A stretch of DNA of 64,000 bases from Bradyrhizobium genosp. SA-3 (GCF_004212635.1 NZ_PSRT01000010.1:1-64000); one strand, 5' to 3'. Positions 1 through 9,256 are shown, numbered from the stretch's first letter. The notes: generated by a model not told the origin, from the letters alone. Numbers and translations are program-made.

Positions 1-48
1 AGTACACCGCGGCGTTTCGATCGATCACAGCCGCCTCTGGAATACTGG

Positions 49-89
49 ATCGCCCGCTTCAGCGCGCAATTGCGCACAAGGCGGGCGAT
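49..89. terminator. GC-rich hairpin downstream of the DUF815 gene
   Basis: ATCGCCCGC (49-57) and GCGGGCGAT (81-89) are perfect inverted arms around a second palindrome, GCGCAATTGCGC (64-75). It lies just beyond the stop of the minus-strand DUF815 gene. No U-tract follows on the minus strand, so it could be a processing or Rho-linked structure instead of an intrinsic terminator. The first 114 bases show no gene I can identify. Confidence 0.35.
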
Positions 90-114
90 GACAGTTGAGA
101 ACGTGGCGACGTCC

Positions 115-1097
115 TCAGTTCATCGTCAGCTTCACACCCAGCCGTCCCGCCAGCTCCTGCACGAACTGCCAGGCGACGCGGCCTGAGCGGGAGCCGCGCG
201 TGGTCGACCATTCCAGCGCCTCGCGCTCCAGCGCCTCGTCGTCAATCTTGATGCCGAAATGGCTGCAATAGCCGCGCACCATAGCGAGATACTCGTCCTG
301 GCTGCAGCGGTGGAAGCCGAGCCAGAGGCCGAAGCGATCCGACAGTGAGACCTTCTCCTCGACCGCTTCGCCGGGATTGATCGCAGTCGAGCGCTCGTTC
401 TCGATCATCTCGCGCGCGAGCAGATGGCGGCGGTTGGAGGTGGCGTAGAGGATGACGTTCTCGGGCCGGCCTTCGATGCCGCCTTCGAGCACGGCCTTGA
501 GCGACTTGTAGGACGCATCATTGCCGTCGAAGGAGAGGTCGTCGCAGAACACGATGAAGCGGAAGGCGGAGGCGCGCAAGCACTCCATCAGCGCGGGCAG
601 GCTTTCGATGTCCTCGCGATGGATCTCGATCAGCTTCAGCTTGTCGGTCGGTTTGCGCTCCGCGTTGAGGCTGGCATGCGCCGCCTTCACCAGCGATGAC
701 TTGCCCATGCCGCGCGCGCCCCAGAGCAGGGCGTTGTTGGCGGGCAGGCCATTGGCGAAGCGCTCGGTGTTCTCCATCAGGATGTCGCGCATCCGATCGA
801 CGCCCTTCAGCAGGAACAACTCGACGCGGCTGACCCGCGGCACTGCCGCAAGGCGGCCGTCCGGGTGCCAGACGAACGCGTCCGCCCGTTCGAACGACTC
901 GGGTTCGAGGGTCGGGTTGCCCTGGGCCGAGAGCTGCGCCGCAATGGTCTCCAGCGCGCGGACGATGCGCTCCTGGGAGGAATCGACCGCGGATGCCTTA
1001 GCGGCGCCCTTGGGACGTTTTGCCGCGACGCGGGCGGGCTTCTTGGCAGGGGTACGGGGGCCTTTGCCGGCCGGGCTTTTGCTGGTTTTTTGGGCAT
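115..1097 (-). CDS. DUF815-family AAA ATPase, probable N-terminal frameshift
   Basis: P-loop ATPase of the DUF815 family, cellular role unknown. The Walker A motif GARGMGKSS, a Walker B-like stretch (FRFIVFCDDLSF) and sensor region YATSNRR are clear, and the C-terminal part is a helical AAA lid. The first start codon in the core frame is GTG at 843, but the same frame stays open upstream to about 1122 with sensible family-like sequence (ERADAFVWHPDGRL) and no ATG, GTG or TTG. An ATG with AGGA upstream sits at 1097 in the neighbouring frame. Adding one base to the T6 run at 1086-1091 (A6 on the coding strand) joins them, giving about 327 residues beginning MPKKTSKSPAGKG with a Lys/Pro-rich tail. 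This is either a sequencing error, a true one-base deletion or slippage. If the frame is really broken, only the 843 product would be made. Confidence 0.75.
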
Positions 1098-1279
1098 GTC
1101 CGAAGTTCCTGAGAACGCAGCCTTATCGGGCCCGAGGACGCGCCGCAAGGTGGGCCAAAAGGGCGGTCTGGCAGCGTTGCAATTGGGGCAATGGCCGCTA
1201 TAGTCCGCGCGAATTTGACCGAACCGGTCGCCTTTGAGGGCCTGACCGGCTTTCCCCCGTTGTCACGAGGATCGTCCGA

Positions 1280-1636
1280 ATGCTGATTACCCCTGCGTAT
1301 GCCCAGGCTGCGGGCGCCGGCGACACCAACAGCATGTTGATGTCGCTGCTGCCGTTCGCCCTGATCTTCGTGATCATGTACTTCCTGATTCTGCGTCCGC
1401 AGCAGAAGAAGGTCCGCGACCACGCCGACCTCGTGAAGAACATCCGCCGCGGCGACACTGTGGTGACCTCGGGCGGCCTCGTCGGCAAGGTCACCAAGGT
1501 CGTCGACGACGACCAGATCGAGTTCGAGATCTCCGACGGCGTGCGCGTGCGGCAGATGCGCCAGATGATCTCAGGCGTGCGCGCCAAGGGCGAGCCGACC
1601 AAGGAAAGCGCCAAGGACGACACCGCGGCGAAGTGA
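1280..1636 (+). CDS. yajC: Preprotein translocase subunit YajC
   Basis: Small inner-membrane partner of SecDF that supports Sec-dependent export. The 118-residue product has one N-terminal membrane segment (about residues 21-38, LLPFALIFVIMYFLIL) followed by the family signature RPQQKK and a short soluble domain with GDTVVTSGGLVGKV. Length and architecture are normal for YajC. It is 49 bases upstream of secD on the same strand, the usual yajC-secD-secF order, so co-transcription is likely. Confidence 0.97.
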   Translation: MLITPAYAQAAGAGDTNSMLMSLLPFALIFVIMYFLILRPQQKKVRDHADLVKNIRRGDTVVTSGGLVGKVTKVVDDDQIEFEISDGVRVRQMRQMISGVRAKGEPTKESAKDDTAAK

Positions 1637-1685
1637 GTGCTTCCCCGCGGGTCACTTAAATCTCCTGATCTGACAGGTCTAGTCG

Positions 1686-3290
1686 ATGTTGTATTTCACG
1701 CGGTGGAGGGCGCTCGGGATTATCCTGACGGCGCTGATCGTGTGCCTCTGCGCGGTCCCCAACTTCTTCCCCGAGGCGCAGGTCAAGACCTGGCCCGCCT
1801 GGGCGCAGCGGCGGCTCGTGCTCGGCCTTGACCTGCAGGGCGGCTCCTATCTGCTGCTCGAGGTCGACTCCGCCTATGTGAGGAAGGAGAGGCTCGACCA
1901 GATCCGCGACGACGTTCGCCGGACGCTGCGCGATGCCAAGATCGGTTTCACCGGTGGCGTTACCGTACGCAACGACGCGGTCGAGGTTCGCATCACCAAG
2001 GAATCCGACGCGCAGGCCGCACTCGCCAAGCTGCGCGAGCTGTCGCAGCCGCTGGGCGGCCTCATGGGATCCGGCGGACAGCGAGATCTTGAGGTCACCG
2101 ATGCCGGTGGCGGTGTGATCCGCCTGAGCATCCCGCAGGCCGCGATGCTCGACCGCATGCGCAAGACCATCGAGCAGTCGATCCAGATCGTCGAACGCCG
2201 CGTCAACGAGCTCGGCACCGTTGAGCCCGTGATCCAGCGCCAGGGCAACGACCGCATCCTGGTGCAGGTCCCCGGCCTCCAGGACCCGACGCGCCTGAAG
2301 GAACTCCTAGGCAAGACCGCGAAGATGGAATTCCGCATGGTCGACACCTCCGTGCCGCCGGACCAGGCGCAGCAGGGCAGGTTGCCGCCGGAATCCGAAC
2401 TCTTGATGAGCGCCTCGCCGCCGCCGACACCTTACGTGGTCAAGAAGCAGGTGCTGGTCGCCGGCGGCGATCTGACCGACGCCCAGGCGAGCTTCGACCA
2501 GCGCACGGGTGAGCCGGTCGTCAGCTTCAAGTTCAATACGTCGGGCGCGCGCAAATTCTCGCAGGCGACGCAAGAGAATGTTGGACTGCCGTTCGCGATC
2601 GTGCTCGACAACAAGGTGATCTCGGCGCCCGTCATCCGCGAGCCGATCACCGGCGGCCAGGGTCAGATCTCCGGGAATTTCACCGTGCAATCGGCCAATG
2701 ATCTCGCGATCCTCCTGCGCGCCGGCGCGCTGCCGGCGCCGCTCACGGTGGTCGAGGAGCGGACCGTCGGTCCGGGTCTCGGCCAGGACTCGATCGAGAA
2801 GGGCGAGCTTGCGGCCTATGTCGGCTCGATCCTCGTCATCGTGTTCATGCTAGCGACCTACCGGCTGTTCGGCGTGTTCGCGAACGTCGCGGTGGCGATC
2901 AACGTCGCGATGATCTTCGGCCTGTTGTCGCTGCTCAACGCCACGCTGACGCTGCCCGGCATCGCCGGCATCGTGCTCACCGTCGGCATCGCGGTCGATT
3001 CCAACGTGCTGATCTACGAGCGCATCCGCGAGGAGCTGCGCGGCGGCCGCAACGCGATCTCGGCGATCGACGCCGGCTTCAAGCGGGCGCTGGCGACCAT
3101 CCTCGATTCCAACATCACCACCTTCATTGCTGCCGCCGTGCTGTTCTACATCGGCACCGGCCCGGTGCGCGGCTTTGCCGTGACGCTCGGCATCGGCATC
3201 ATCACCACGGTGTTCACCGCCTTCACCCTGACGCGGCTGATCGTCGCCGGGTGGGTGCGGTGGAAGCGGCCGCAGAGCGTGCCGATCTAG
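1686..3290 (+). CDS. secD: Protein translocase subunit SecD
   Basis: Inner-membrane RND-type component that with SecF uses the proton-motive force to complete protein export through SecYEG. At 534 residues it has one N-terminal membrane helix, the periplasmic P1 region beginning with the signature GLDLQGGSYLLLEVD, and five C-terminal membrane segments. The motif VGIAVDSNVLIYERIREE is the conserved SecD/RND signature. It starts at ATG 1686 and ends 10 bases before secF. Separate SecD and SecF polypeptides, not a fusion, are present here. Confidence 0.98.
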   Translation: MLYFTRWRALGIILTALIVCLCAVPNFFPEAQVKTWPAWAQRRLVLGLDLQGGSYLLLEVDSAYVRKERLDQIRDDVRRTLRDAKIGFTGGVTVRNDAVEVRITKESDAQAALAKLRELSQPLGGLMGSGGQRDLEVTDAGGGVIRLSIPQAAMLDRMRKTIEQSIQIVERRVNELGTVEPVIQRQGNDRILVQVPGLQDPTRLKELLGKTAKMEFRMVDTSVPPDQAQQGRLPPESELLMSASPPPTPYVVKKQVLVAGGDLTDAQASFDQRTGEPVVSFKFNTSGARKFSQATQENVGLPFAIVLDNKVISAPVIREPITGGQGQISGNFTVQSANDLAILLRAGALPAPLTVVEERTVGPGLGQDSIEKGELAAYVGSILVIVFMLATYRLFGVFANVAVAINVAMIFGLLSLLNATLTLPGIAGIVLTVGIAVDSNVLIYERIREELRGGRNAISAIDAGFKRALATILDSNITTFIAAAVLFYIGTGPVRGFAVTLGIGIITTVFTAFTLTRLIVAGWVRWKRPQSVPI

Positions 3291-3300
3291 GAGCCTGATC

Positions 3301-4320
3301 GTGACTCACACCGTTCTCATCGGGCTCGGCGTCCTCATCGCCATTCTCACCGTGGCCGCGGCCCTCGGCCTCTTGCCGTCGCTGCGTATCGTCCCGGACA
3401 ATACGCATTTCGACTTCACGCGCTTTCGCCGCATCAGCTTCCCGATCTCGGCGGCGCTGTCGATCGTCGCGATCACGCTTTTCTTCACCCACGGGCTGAA
3501 TTTCGGCATCGACTTCCGCGGCGGCACGCTGCTGGAGGTGCAGGCCAAGTCCGGCACCGCCGACATCGCGGCGATGCGCACGACGCTGGATTCCTTGCGT
3601 CTCGGCGAAGTCCAGCTGCAGCAGTTCGGCGGCCCCGCGGACGTCCTGATCCGCGTCGCGGAGCAGCCCGGCGGCGACGCCGCCCAGCAGGAGGCCGTGC
3701 AGAAGGTCCGCGCAGCGCTCGGCGATTCCGTCGAATATCGCCGCGTCGAGGTGGTCGGACCGCGCGTCTCCGGTGAGCTCTTGGCCTACGGCATGCTCGG
3801 CCTGATGCTCGCGATCGTCGCGATCCTGATCTATCTCTGGTTCCGCTTCGAATGGCAGTTTGCGCTAGGGGCCATGATCGCCAACGTGCACGACATCGTG
3901 CTCACGATCGGCTTCATGTCGATCAGCCAGGTCGATTTCGACCTCACCAGCATCGCCGCGCTGCTGACCATTCTCGGCTATTCGCTCAACGACACCGTCG
4001 TCATCTACGACCGTATCCGCGAAATGCTGCGGCGCTACAAGAAGATGCCGATGCCGCAGCTGCTCAACGAGTCCATCAACTCGACGCTGTCGCGCTCCAT
4101 CATCACCCACGTCACGGTGACGCTGGCACTGCTCGCGCTGCTCTTGTTCGGCGGACACGCCATCCACAGCTTCACCGCGGTGATGATGTTCGGCGTGGTG
4201 CTGGTCGGCACCTACACCTCGATCTTCATCGCGGCGCCGATCCTGATCTATCTCGGCGTCGGCGAGCATCGCGAAGATGCGCCGGATACGGCTACGCCGG
4301 CGAAGAAAAACAAGGCATGA
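3301..4320 (+). CDS. secF: Protein translocase subunit SecF
   Basis: Partner of SecD in the export complex. The 339-residue product starts at GTG 3301, has an N-terminal membrane helix, the family motif FGIDFRGGTLLEV, and five C-terminal membrane segments with ILGYSLNDTVVIYDRIRE. The C-terminus is Lys-rich (TPAKKNKA), as is common in SecF. An extra N-terminal hydrophobic helix (about residues 1-20) precedes the part that aligns with shorter SecF proteins, so a later start near residue 25-30 cannot be excluded. Confidence 0.97.
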   Translation: MTHTVLIGLGVLIAILTVAAALGLLPSLRIVPDNTHFDFTRFRRISFPISAALSIVAITLFFTHGLNFGIDFRGGTLLEVQAKSGTADIAAMRTTLDSLRLGEVQLQQFGGPADVLIRVAEQPGGDAAQQEAVQKVRAALGDSVEYRRVEVVGPRVSGELLAYGMLGLMLAIVAILIYLWFRFEWQFALGAMIANVHDIVLTIGFMSISQVDFDLTSIAALLTILGYSLNDTVVIYDRIREMLRRYKKMPMPQLLNESINSTLSRSIITHVTVTLALLALLLFGGHAIHSFTAVMMFGVVLVGTYTSIFIAAPILIYLGVGEHREDAPDTATPAKKNKA

Positions 4321-4380
4321 TCCGAACCGCATACCCTCGCGCGCGTTTGCGGGGATAGTAAGCTCATTCGGACCTGGCTC

Positions 4381-4764
4381 ATGGCTGGCGACCCCAACGC
4401 ACCCCATTTCCCGCGCTCGGCGCCGATCGAAGCCTATGGCAAGGGCGGCTTCGCCTTCGCTGGCATGTCGCATCGAGGATCGTTGCTGTGCCTGCCCGAC
4501 GCGATCTGGGCCTGGGATGTGACGGACCCCACCAAGATCGACCGCTACTCGCTCGATCGCGTGTTCACGGCCGCCAACAGCATCGACACGCTCCTGGTCG
4601 GCACTGGAACCGGGGTTTGGCTTCCGCCGCCGGAACTGCGCCAGGCCCTGAAGGCGGTAAGGGTGGTGCTGGACACGATGCAGACTGGCCCCGCCGTGCG
4701 CACCTACAACATCATGATCGGCGAGCGGCGCCGCGTCGCGGCCGCGCTGATCGCGGTGCCATGA
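4381..4764 (+). CDS. Mth938-domain protein, NDUFAF3-like complex I assembly factor homologue
   Basis: 127-residue protein with the Mth938/DUF498 fold signature: the strand PIEAYGKGGFAFAG, the loop LLVGTGTG and the segment TGPAVRTYNIMIGERRRVAAALIAV. The human homologue NDUFAF3 is a mitochondrial complex I assembly factor, and bacterial members are often encoded next to secDF. It follows secF by 60 bases and its stop overlaps the start of the next gene (ATGA), implying translational coupling. The assembly role here is an inference from homology and context. No catalytic residues are recognised. Confidence 0.88.
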   Translation: MAGDPNAPHFPRSAPIEAYGKGGFAFAGMSHRGSLLCLPDAIWAWDVTDPTKIDRYSLDRVFTAANSIDTLLVGTGTGVWLPPPELRQALKAVRVVLDTMQTGPAVRTYNIMIGERRRVAAALIAVP

Positions 4765-5624
4765 GCAGCACCGCGCCGCCACCCGACTCGGTTGCCTTCT
4801 GCGCCGATCTCGTGCGCAGCCACGACTTTCCGCGTTACGTTGCGACGCTGTTCGTACCCGCCGCAGAGCGCCGCGCGCTGCTGGCGCTTTATGCCTTCAA
4901 TGCCGAGATCGTGCGCGTTCGCGACCAGGTGAGCCAGCCCTTGCCCGGCGAGATTCGCCTGCAATGGTGGACCGACATGCTGTCAGGCCATGTCCATGGC
5001 AGCGCCGAGGGCAATCCGGTGGCGGCGGAGCTGCTCCGCGCGATCCGCGATTACGACCTGCCGGTCGAGCCGCTGTCGCTGCTCGCCGACGAGCACCAGT
5101 TCGATCTCTACAACGATCCGATGCCGACCATGGCGGCACTGGAGGGCTATCTGGCGGCAACCTCATCGGCGCTGTTTGCCCTTGCAGCCCGGATCATGGC
5201 GCCGTCGTCGGAGGCGGCCGAGCATCTCGCCCGTCATGCCGGGCTGGCCCAGGGTATCGTCCAGGTCATTGCCAACCTGCCGCGTGATGCGGCGCACCGG
5301 CAATTGTTCCTGCCACAGCAGGTGCTGGCGAGCCACAACTGCAATATGGAAGATGTGTTCGCCGGCAAGGAGACGCCGAGCTTGCGTGCGGTGCTGGACC
5401 AGCTCGCGGGCGAGGCGCGCCAGCATCTGACCACGGCCTCTTCGCTGCTGCCGCAGGTGCCGCCATCCGTCCGGCCTGCGTTTCTGCCGCTGAGCCAGGT
5501 CCGGGTCGACCTCAAGCGCCTGTCCCTACCTGGGCGCAATCCGTTCGCGCCGCAGCCGGCCTCGCGGCTGCGTACGCTGTGGACGCTGTGGCGGGCTTCA
5601 CGCTCCAGGGAATTTACCAAATAG
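4761..5624 (+). CDS. Squalene/phytoene synthase-family protein, NDUFAF6-like
   Basis: 287-residue all-helical protein of the squalene/phytoene synthase superfamily. The start is ATG 4761, overlapping the previous stop by the ATGA arrangement. The family core is visible (PAAERRALLALYAFNAEI, LQWWTDML, LPRDAAHRQLFLP), but the two Asp-rich motifs that bind Mg-diphosphate in true synthases are not intact: the first reads EIVRVRD and the second LPRDAAH. This pattern fits the NDUFAF6 (C8orf38) branch, which in mitochondria is a complex I assembly factor and not a prenyl synthase. Coupling to the NDUFAF3-like gene supports a shared role, which remains an inference. Confidence 0.87.
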   Translation: MSSTAPPPDSVAFCADLVRSHDFPRYVATLFVPAAERRALLALYAFNAEIVRVRDQVSQPLPGEIRLQWWTDMLSGHVHGSAEGNPVAAELLRAIRDYDLPVEPLSLLADEHQFDLYNDPMPTMAALEGYLAATSSALFALAARIMAPSSEAAEHLARHAGLAQGIVQVIANLPRDAAHRQLFLPQQVLASHNCNMEDVFAGKETPSLRAVLDQLAGEARQHLTTASSLLPQVPPSVRPAFLPLSQVRVDLKRLSLPGRNPFAPQPASRLRTLWTLWRASRSREFTK

Positions 5625-5669
5625 GGGTCGGCTTATCGCCTGAGGCGGCCAAATGCTCTATGCTGGCCT

Positions 5670-6914
5670 ATGGCTGACTTGTCCCAAAGCGCGCCCTCCG
5701 ATCTCGGCGACTTCCCGGTCGCACCAAGCGACATCCATGCGGCCGCCGAGACCATCCGGGGTGCCGTCGTCGAAACGCCCTGTAGCTACAGCCGGACGCT
5801 GAGCAAGATCTGCGACTGCGACATCTGGCTCAAATTCGAGAACCTCCAATTCACCTCCTCGTTCAAGGAGCGCGGCGCCCTCAACAGGCTCACCGCGCTG
5901 ACGCCGGAGGAGCGCGCGCGCGGCGTCATCGCGATGTCGGCGGGTAACCACGCACAGGGCGTCGCCTATCACGCGAGAAGGCTCAACATTCCCGCCACCA
6001 TCGTCATGCCGGTCGGCACGCCCATGGTGAAGATCGAGAACACCAGGCATCACGGCGCGGAGGTGGTGGTCACGGGCGCGACGCTGGAGGAGGCGGCCGC
6101 GTTCGCGCGGAGCCACGGTGAGGCTCGCGGCATGATCTTCGTCCATCCCTATGACGATCCGCTTGTCATCGCCGGGCAGGGCACCGTCGGGCTGGAGATG
6201 CTGAAGGCGGTGCCGGAGCTCGATACGCTGGTCGTCCCGATCGGCGGCGGCGGGCTGATCAGCGGCATCGCCATTGCCGCGAAGTCGATCAAACCGTCGC
6301 TACGGATCCTGGGCGTCGAGGCCTGGCTCTATCCATCGATGTACAATGCCATCCATGACGGGAATCTGCCGGCGCGGGGCGACACGCTTGCTGAAGGCAT
6401 CGCGGTCAAATCGCCCGGCAAGATCACCACCGAAATCGTCCGCCGCCTCGTCGACGACATCGCTCTCGTCAACGAAGCCGAGCTCGAGCGCGCGGTTGCG
6501 ACCCTGATCTCGATCGAGAAGACGGTGGTCGAGGGTGCGGGCGCAGCCGGCCTTGCCGCGCTGATGTCCGATCCGTCCCGCTTCGCGGGCCAGAAAGTCG
6601 GCCTGGTGCTGAGCGGCGGCAACATCGATACGAGACTGATCGCCTCCGTCCTGACCCGCGAGCTGGCGCGCGAGGGGCGACTGACCCAGCTTTCGCTCGA
6701 TATTCCCGACAGACCCGGGCAATTGGCCGCAGTCGCCGCGCTGCTCGCCGAAGCCGGTGCCAACATCATCGAGGTCTCGCACCAGCGGACCTTCTCCGAC
6801 CTGCCGGCCAAGGCGACGCTGCTGCAACTGGTCATCGAGACCCGCGACAGCGCCCATCTCGACGAGGTGATGGCAAGGCTCAGTGCATCCGGACTGAGTG
6901 CGCGTTGCACTTGA
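5670..6914 (+). CDS. Threonine ammonia-lyase with C-terminal ACT domain
   Basis: PLP enzyme converting L-threonine to 2-oxobutanoate and ammonia, the entry to isoleucine synthesis or a catabolic route. The 414-residue product has the PLP lysine in SSFKERGALN (Lys66), the phosphate-binding loop GGGGLISG, and a single C-terminal ACT-like domain from about residue 330 (SLDIPDRPGQLAAVAALLAEAGANI), suggesting allosteric control. Length fits the short one-ACT type, not the roughly 500-residue E. coli IlvA. A related serine/threonine dehydratase function is possible. It starts 45 bases after the NDUFAF6-like gene; no regulatory leader was seen. Confidence 0.93.
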   Translation: MADLSQSAPSDLGDFPVAPSDIHAAAETIRGAVVETPCSYSRTLSKICDCDIWLKFENLQFTSSFKERGALNRLTALTPEERARGVIAMSAGNHAQGVAYHARRLNIPATIVMPVGTPMVKIENTRHHGAEVVVTGATLEEAAAFARSHGEARGMIFVHPYDDPLVIAGQGTVGLEMLKAVPELDTLVVPIGGGGLISGIAIAAKSIKPSLRILGVEAWLYPSMYNAIHDGNLPARGDTLAEGIAVKSPGKITTEIVRRLVDDIALVNEAELERAVATLISIEKTVVEGAGAAGLAALMSDPSRFAGQKVGLVLSGGNIDTRLIASVLTRELAREGRLTQLSLDIPDRPGQLAAVAALLAEAGANIIEVSHQRTFSDLPAKATLLQLVIETRDSAHLDEVMARLSASGLSARCT

Positions 6915-6928
6915 GCAGAGCGTGTCAC

Positions 6929-8107
6929 TTATCGCGGCGTCAAACTCCCGAGGTGCCCGATCAGCCGATCGATCTCGGCTTCTGTGTTGTAATAGTGCGG
7001 CGAGGCGCGCACGACCGGCGGCAGCGCGCGGACTTCTGCATCGATGCGGGTGCTCGACGGATCTGAAGCGCCGATCGTGATGCCCGCCGCAGCGGCACTG
7101 CTGACAATGGCGTCCGCGTCATATCCCTCCACCGTGAAGCTGACGATGGCGCTCGGCGCGCGGCCGAGGTCGCGTATTTGGATGCCGCGAATGGAGGCGA
7201 GGCCGCTGCGAAGACGGTCTGCAAGCAGGCGGCAGCGCTGTTCGATAGGACCAAGGCCGATCGCGAGGGCATAATCGACGGCAGCTCCCAGGCCGAGGCG
7301 GGCCGCGTAATTGTTTTCCCAGGTTTCGAAACGGCGCGCATCGTCGCGGAGCCGATACTCATCGCGCGCGATCCAGGGCGCGGCGAAGTGGTCGATCATC
7401 GGCGGCTCGAGCTGCCGCAGCAGCGCCCGGCGGACGTAGAGAAAGCCGGTGCCGCGCGGGCCGCGCAGGAATTTGCGCCCCGTGGCCGACAGCATGTCAC
7501 AGCCGATGGCTTCGACATCAACCACCATCTGGCCGACCGCCTGGCAGGCGTCGAGCAGATAGGGAATGCCGCGCGCTCGCGCGATCCTGCCGATCGCTGC
7601 CGCGGGATTGACCAGCCCGCCATTGGTCGGAACCCAGGTGATGGCGATCAGCTTCACGCGCTCATCGATCATGCCTTCGAGCGCGTGGACGTCGAGTTCG
7701 CCCGTCGAATCGCTTGGCACCACATCGATAATCGCGCCTGTACGCTTGGCCACCTGAAGAAACGCGACATAGTTGGCGGCGTACTCTGCCTCGGCGGTCA
7801 GAATGCGATCGCCCTGGGCAAACGGAAGCGAATAAAACGCCATCTGCCAGGCAACTGTCGCGTTCTCCATGAGGGCGATCTCGTCGGGCGCGGCATTCAG
7901 CAGCCGCGCGACCGAGCCGTAGACCGCGTCGAGCCGGGCGGACTCGCGATCAGCGGCGGCATAACCTCCGATCTCGCTTTCGAGGTCGATGTGCCGCTTC
8001 ATCGCTGTGGCAACGGGCGTTGGCATGAGAGCAGCACCCGCATTGTGGAGATACGCAAGCCGGGAGGCGGCTGGTGTGTCGGTGCGTATCTGGTCGATGT
8101 CGATCAA
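6929..8107 (-). CDS. Class V PLP aminotransferase, cysteine-desulfurase-like
   Basis: 392-residue fold-type I PLP enzyme. The cofactor-binding Asp is in YLLDACQAVGQ (Asp186) and the Schiff-base Lys in SATGRKFLRGPRG (Lys212). The N-terminus AYLHNAGAALMP resembles the cysteine desulfurase/selenocysteine lyase group, but no active-site Cys loop is obvious near the C-terminus, so the substrate is unknown. It is convergent with the threonine ammonia-lyase gene, with only 14 bases between stops. It may belong to the isopenicillin-N-epimerase-like subgroup. Confidence 0.88.
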   Translation of the reverse strand: MIDIDQIRTDTPAASRLAYLHNAGAALMPTPVATAMKRHIDLESEIGGYAAADRESARLDAVYGSVARLLNAAPDEIALMENATVAWQMAFYSLPFAQGDRILTAEAEYAANYVAFLQVAKRTGAIIDVVPSDSTGELDVHALEGMIDERVKLIAITWVPTNGGLVNPAAAIGRIARARGIPYLLDACQAVGQMVVDVEAIGCDMLSATGRKFLRGPRGTGFLYVRRALLRQLEPPMIDHFAAPWIARDEYRLRDDARRFETWENNYAARLGLGAAVDYALAIGLGPIEQRCRLLADRLRSGLASIRGIQIRDLGRAPSAIVSFTVEGYDADAIVSSAAAAGITIGASDPSSTRIDAEVRALPPVVRASPHYYNTEAEIDRLIGHLGSLTPR

Positions 8108-8256
8108 GTAAGAGCCTCTGCGTTAGGGTTCCCTGAGTTTGACACAATGACGCACGCGAGCAAGATCGGACAATGGAAGCCGCGGCTGGAGCATGCTGAT
8201 CCGGATGTTATGATAAAATGGAGGCGTGATTTGGTGGTGATTTGAAAGGACCCGCG

Positions 8257-8730
8257 ATGGCGAAGAACACGATTTGCCTCTGGTATGACAGGGACGCGGA
8301 AGCGGCGGCCCGCTTCTATGCCAAGACCTTTCCAGATAGCGCCGTGAGTGCCGTTCACCGCGCGCCCAGCGATTACCCGTCCGGCAAGGCCGGCGATGTG
8401 CTCACGGTCGAATTCACGGTGGCTGGCGTTGCTTGTCTCGGACTCAACGGCGGGCCCATGTTCAAACACAGCGAGGCCTTCTCGTTCCAGATCGCCACCG
8501 ACGATCAGGAGGAGACAGACCGTTATTGGAGCGCCATCGTCGGCAATGGCGGGCAGGAAAGCGCCTGCGGCTGGTGCAAAGACAGATGGGGCGTCTCCTG
8601 GCAGATCACGCCGCGCGTATTGATCGAGGCGCTGGCGGCCGGCGGCCCTGAAGCCAAGCACGCCTTTGATGCGATGATGGGGATGACGAAGATCGACGTG
8701 GCCGCAATCGAGGCGGCGCGGCAGGGCTGA
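8257..8730 (+). CDS. VOC-superfamily protein, PhnB/3-demethylubiquinone methyltransferase-like domain
   Basis: 157-residue vicinal-oxygen-chelate-fold protein. The N-terminus TICLWYDRDAEAAARFYAKTF and the later FKHSEAFSFQIATDDQEETDRYW and DRWGVSWQITP are typical of the PhnB-like family often annotated as 3-demethylubiquinone-9 3-methyltransferase. Members are generally of unknown function. ATG 8257 is preferred because AAAGGA lies 7 bases upstream; an in-frame TTG at 8242 is weaker. Confidence 0.88.
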   Translation: MAKNTICLWYDRDAEAAARFYAKTFPDSAVSAVHRAPSDYPSGKAGDVLTVEFTVAGVACLGLNGGPMFKHSEAFSFQIATDDQEETDRYWSAIVGNGGQESACGWCKDRWGVSWQITPRVLIEALAAGGPEAKHAFDAMMGMTKIDVAAIEAARQG

Positions 8731-8852
8731 TCGTCGGGGCTGCGGGCGCGGCGATACAGCTCGGTTACCGGCGTTCGATCCCCTTTGCTTCGAACCGCGG
8801 CAAGTTGTTTGCTGGAATACAGGCGCACCGATGTGCGTCAGCGTTTGGCGCG

Positions 8853-9242
8853 TTATGCGGCGTGATCAAGCCTCAGGTCGATCTCCTGGCGCAGTGCCGC
8901 GAAGTCGATCGGTTTTGTCAACAGATCAGTTGCGCCGTTGTCCAGCGCTTTGCGCTTGGTCTCGGCGTCACCGTAAGCCGTGATCATGATAACCGGAACA
9001 TCGGGCCGGGCCGCACGTACTATGGGCAGCATCTCGAGGCCGCTCATGCCGGGCATGTTGATATCTGAAAGGATTAAAATGAGAGACGCGTCCCGGATCT
9101 CCGTAGCGCGTTGCAGCGCCAAGGGCGCCGACGGTGCAAATTCCATAAGAAAACGACCGTCGCGCAGATCGCGTCGGAATTGCTGGCGAAACAGCACTTC
9201 GACGTCCGGTTCGTCATCAACGACCAAGATATACACGCTCAA
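8853..9242 (-). CDS. Single-domain response regulator
   Basis: 129-residue CheY-like receiver with no output domain. The acidic pocket Asp10/Asp11 (VVDDEPD), phospho-acceptor Asp60 (LSDINMPG), Thr88 (MITAYGD) and Lys110-Pro111 (LTKPID) are all present. It begins 14 bases downstream of the multi-GAF histidine kinase stop and is almost certainly co-transcribed as its partner. With no DNA-binding domain it may act as a phosphorelay intermediate or through protein contacts. Confidence 0.95.
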   Translation of the reverse strand: MSVYILVVDDEPDVEVLFRQQFRRDLRDGRFLMEFAPSAPLALQRATEIRDASLILILSDINMPGMSGLEMLPIVRAARPDVPVIMITAYGDAETKRKALDNGATDLLTKPIDFAALRQEIDLRLDHAA

Positions 9243-9256
9243 CTCATCTCTCCAGC

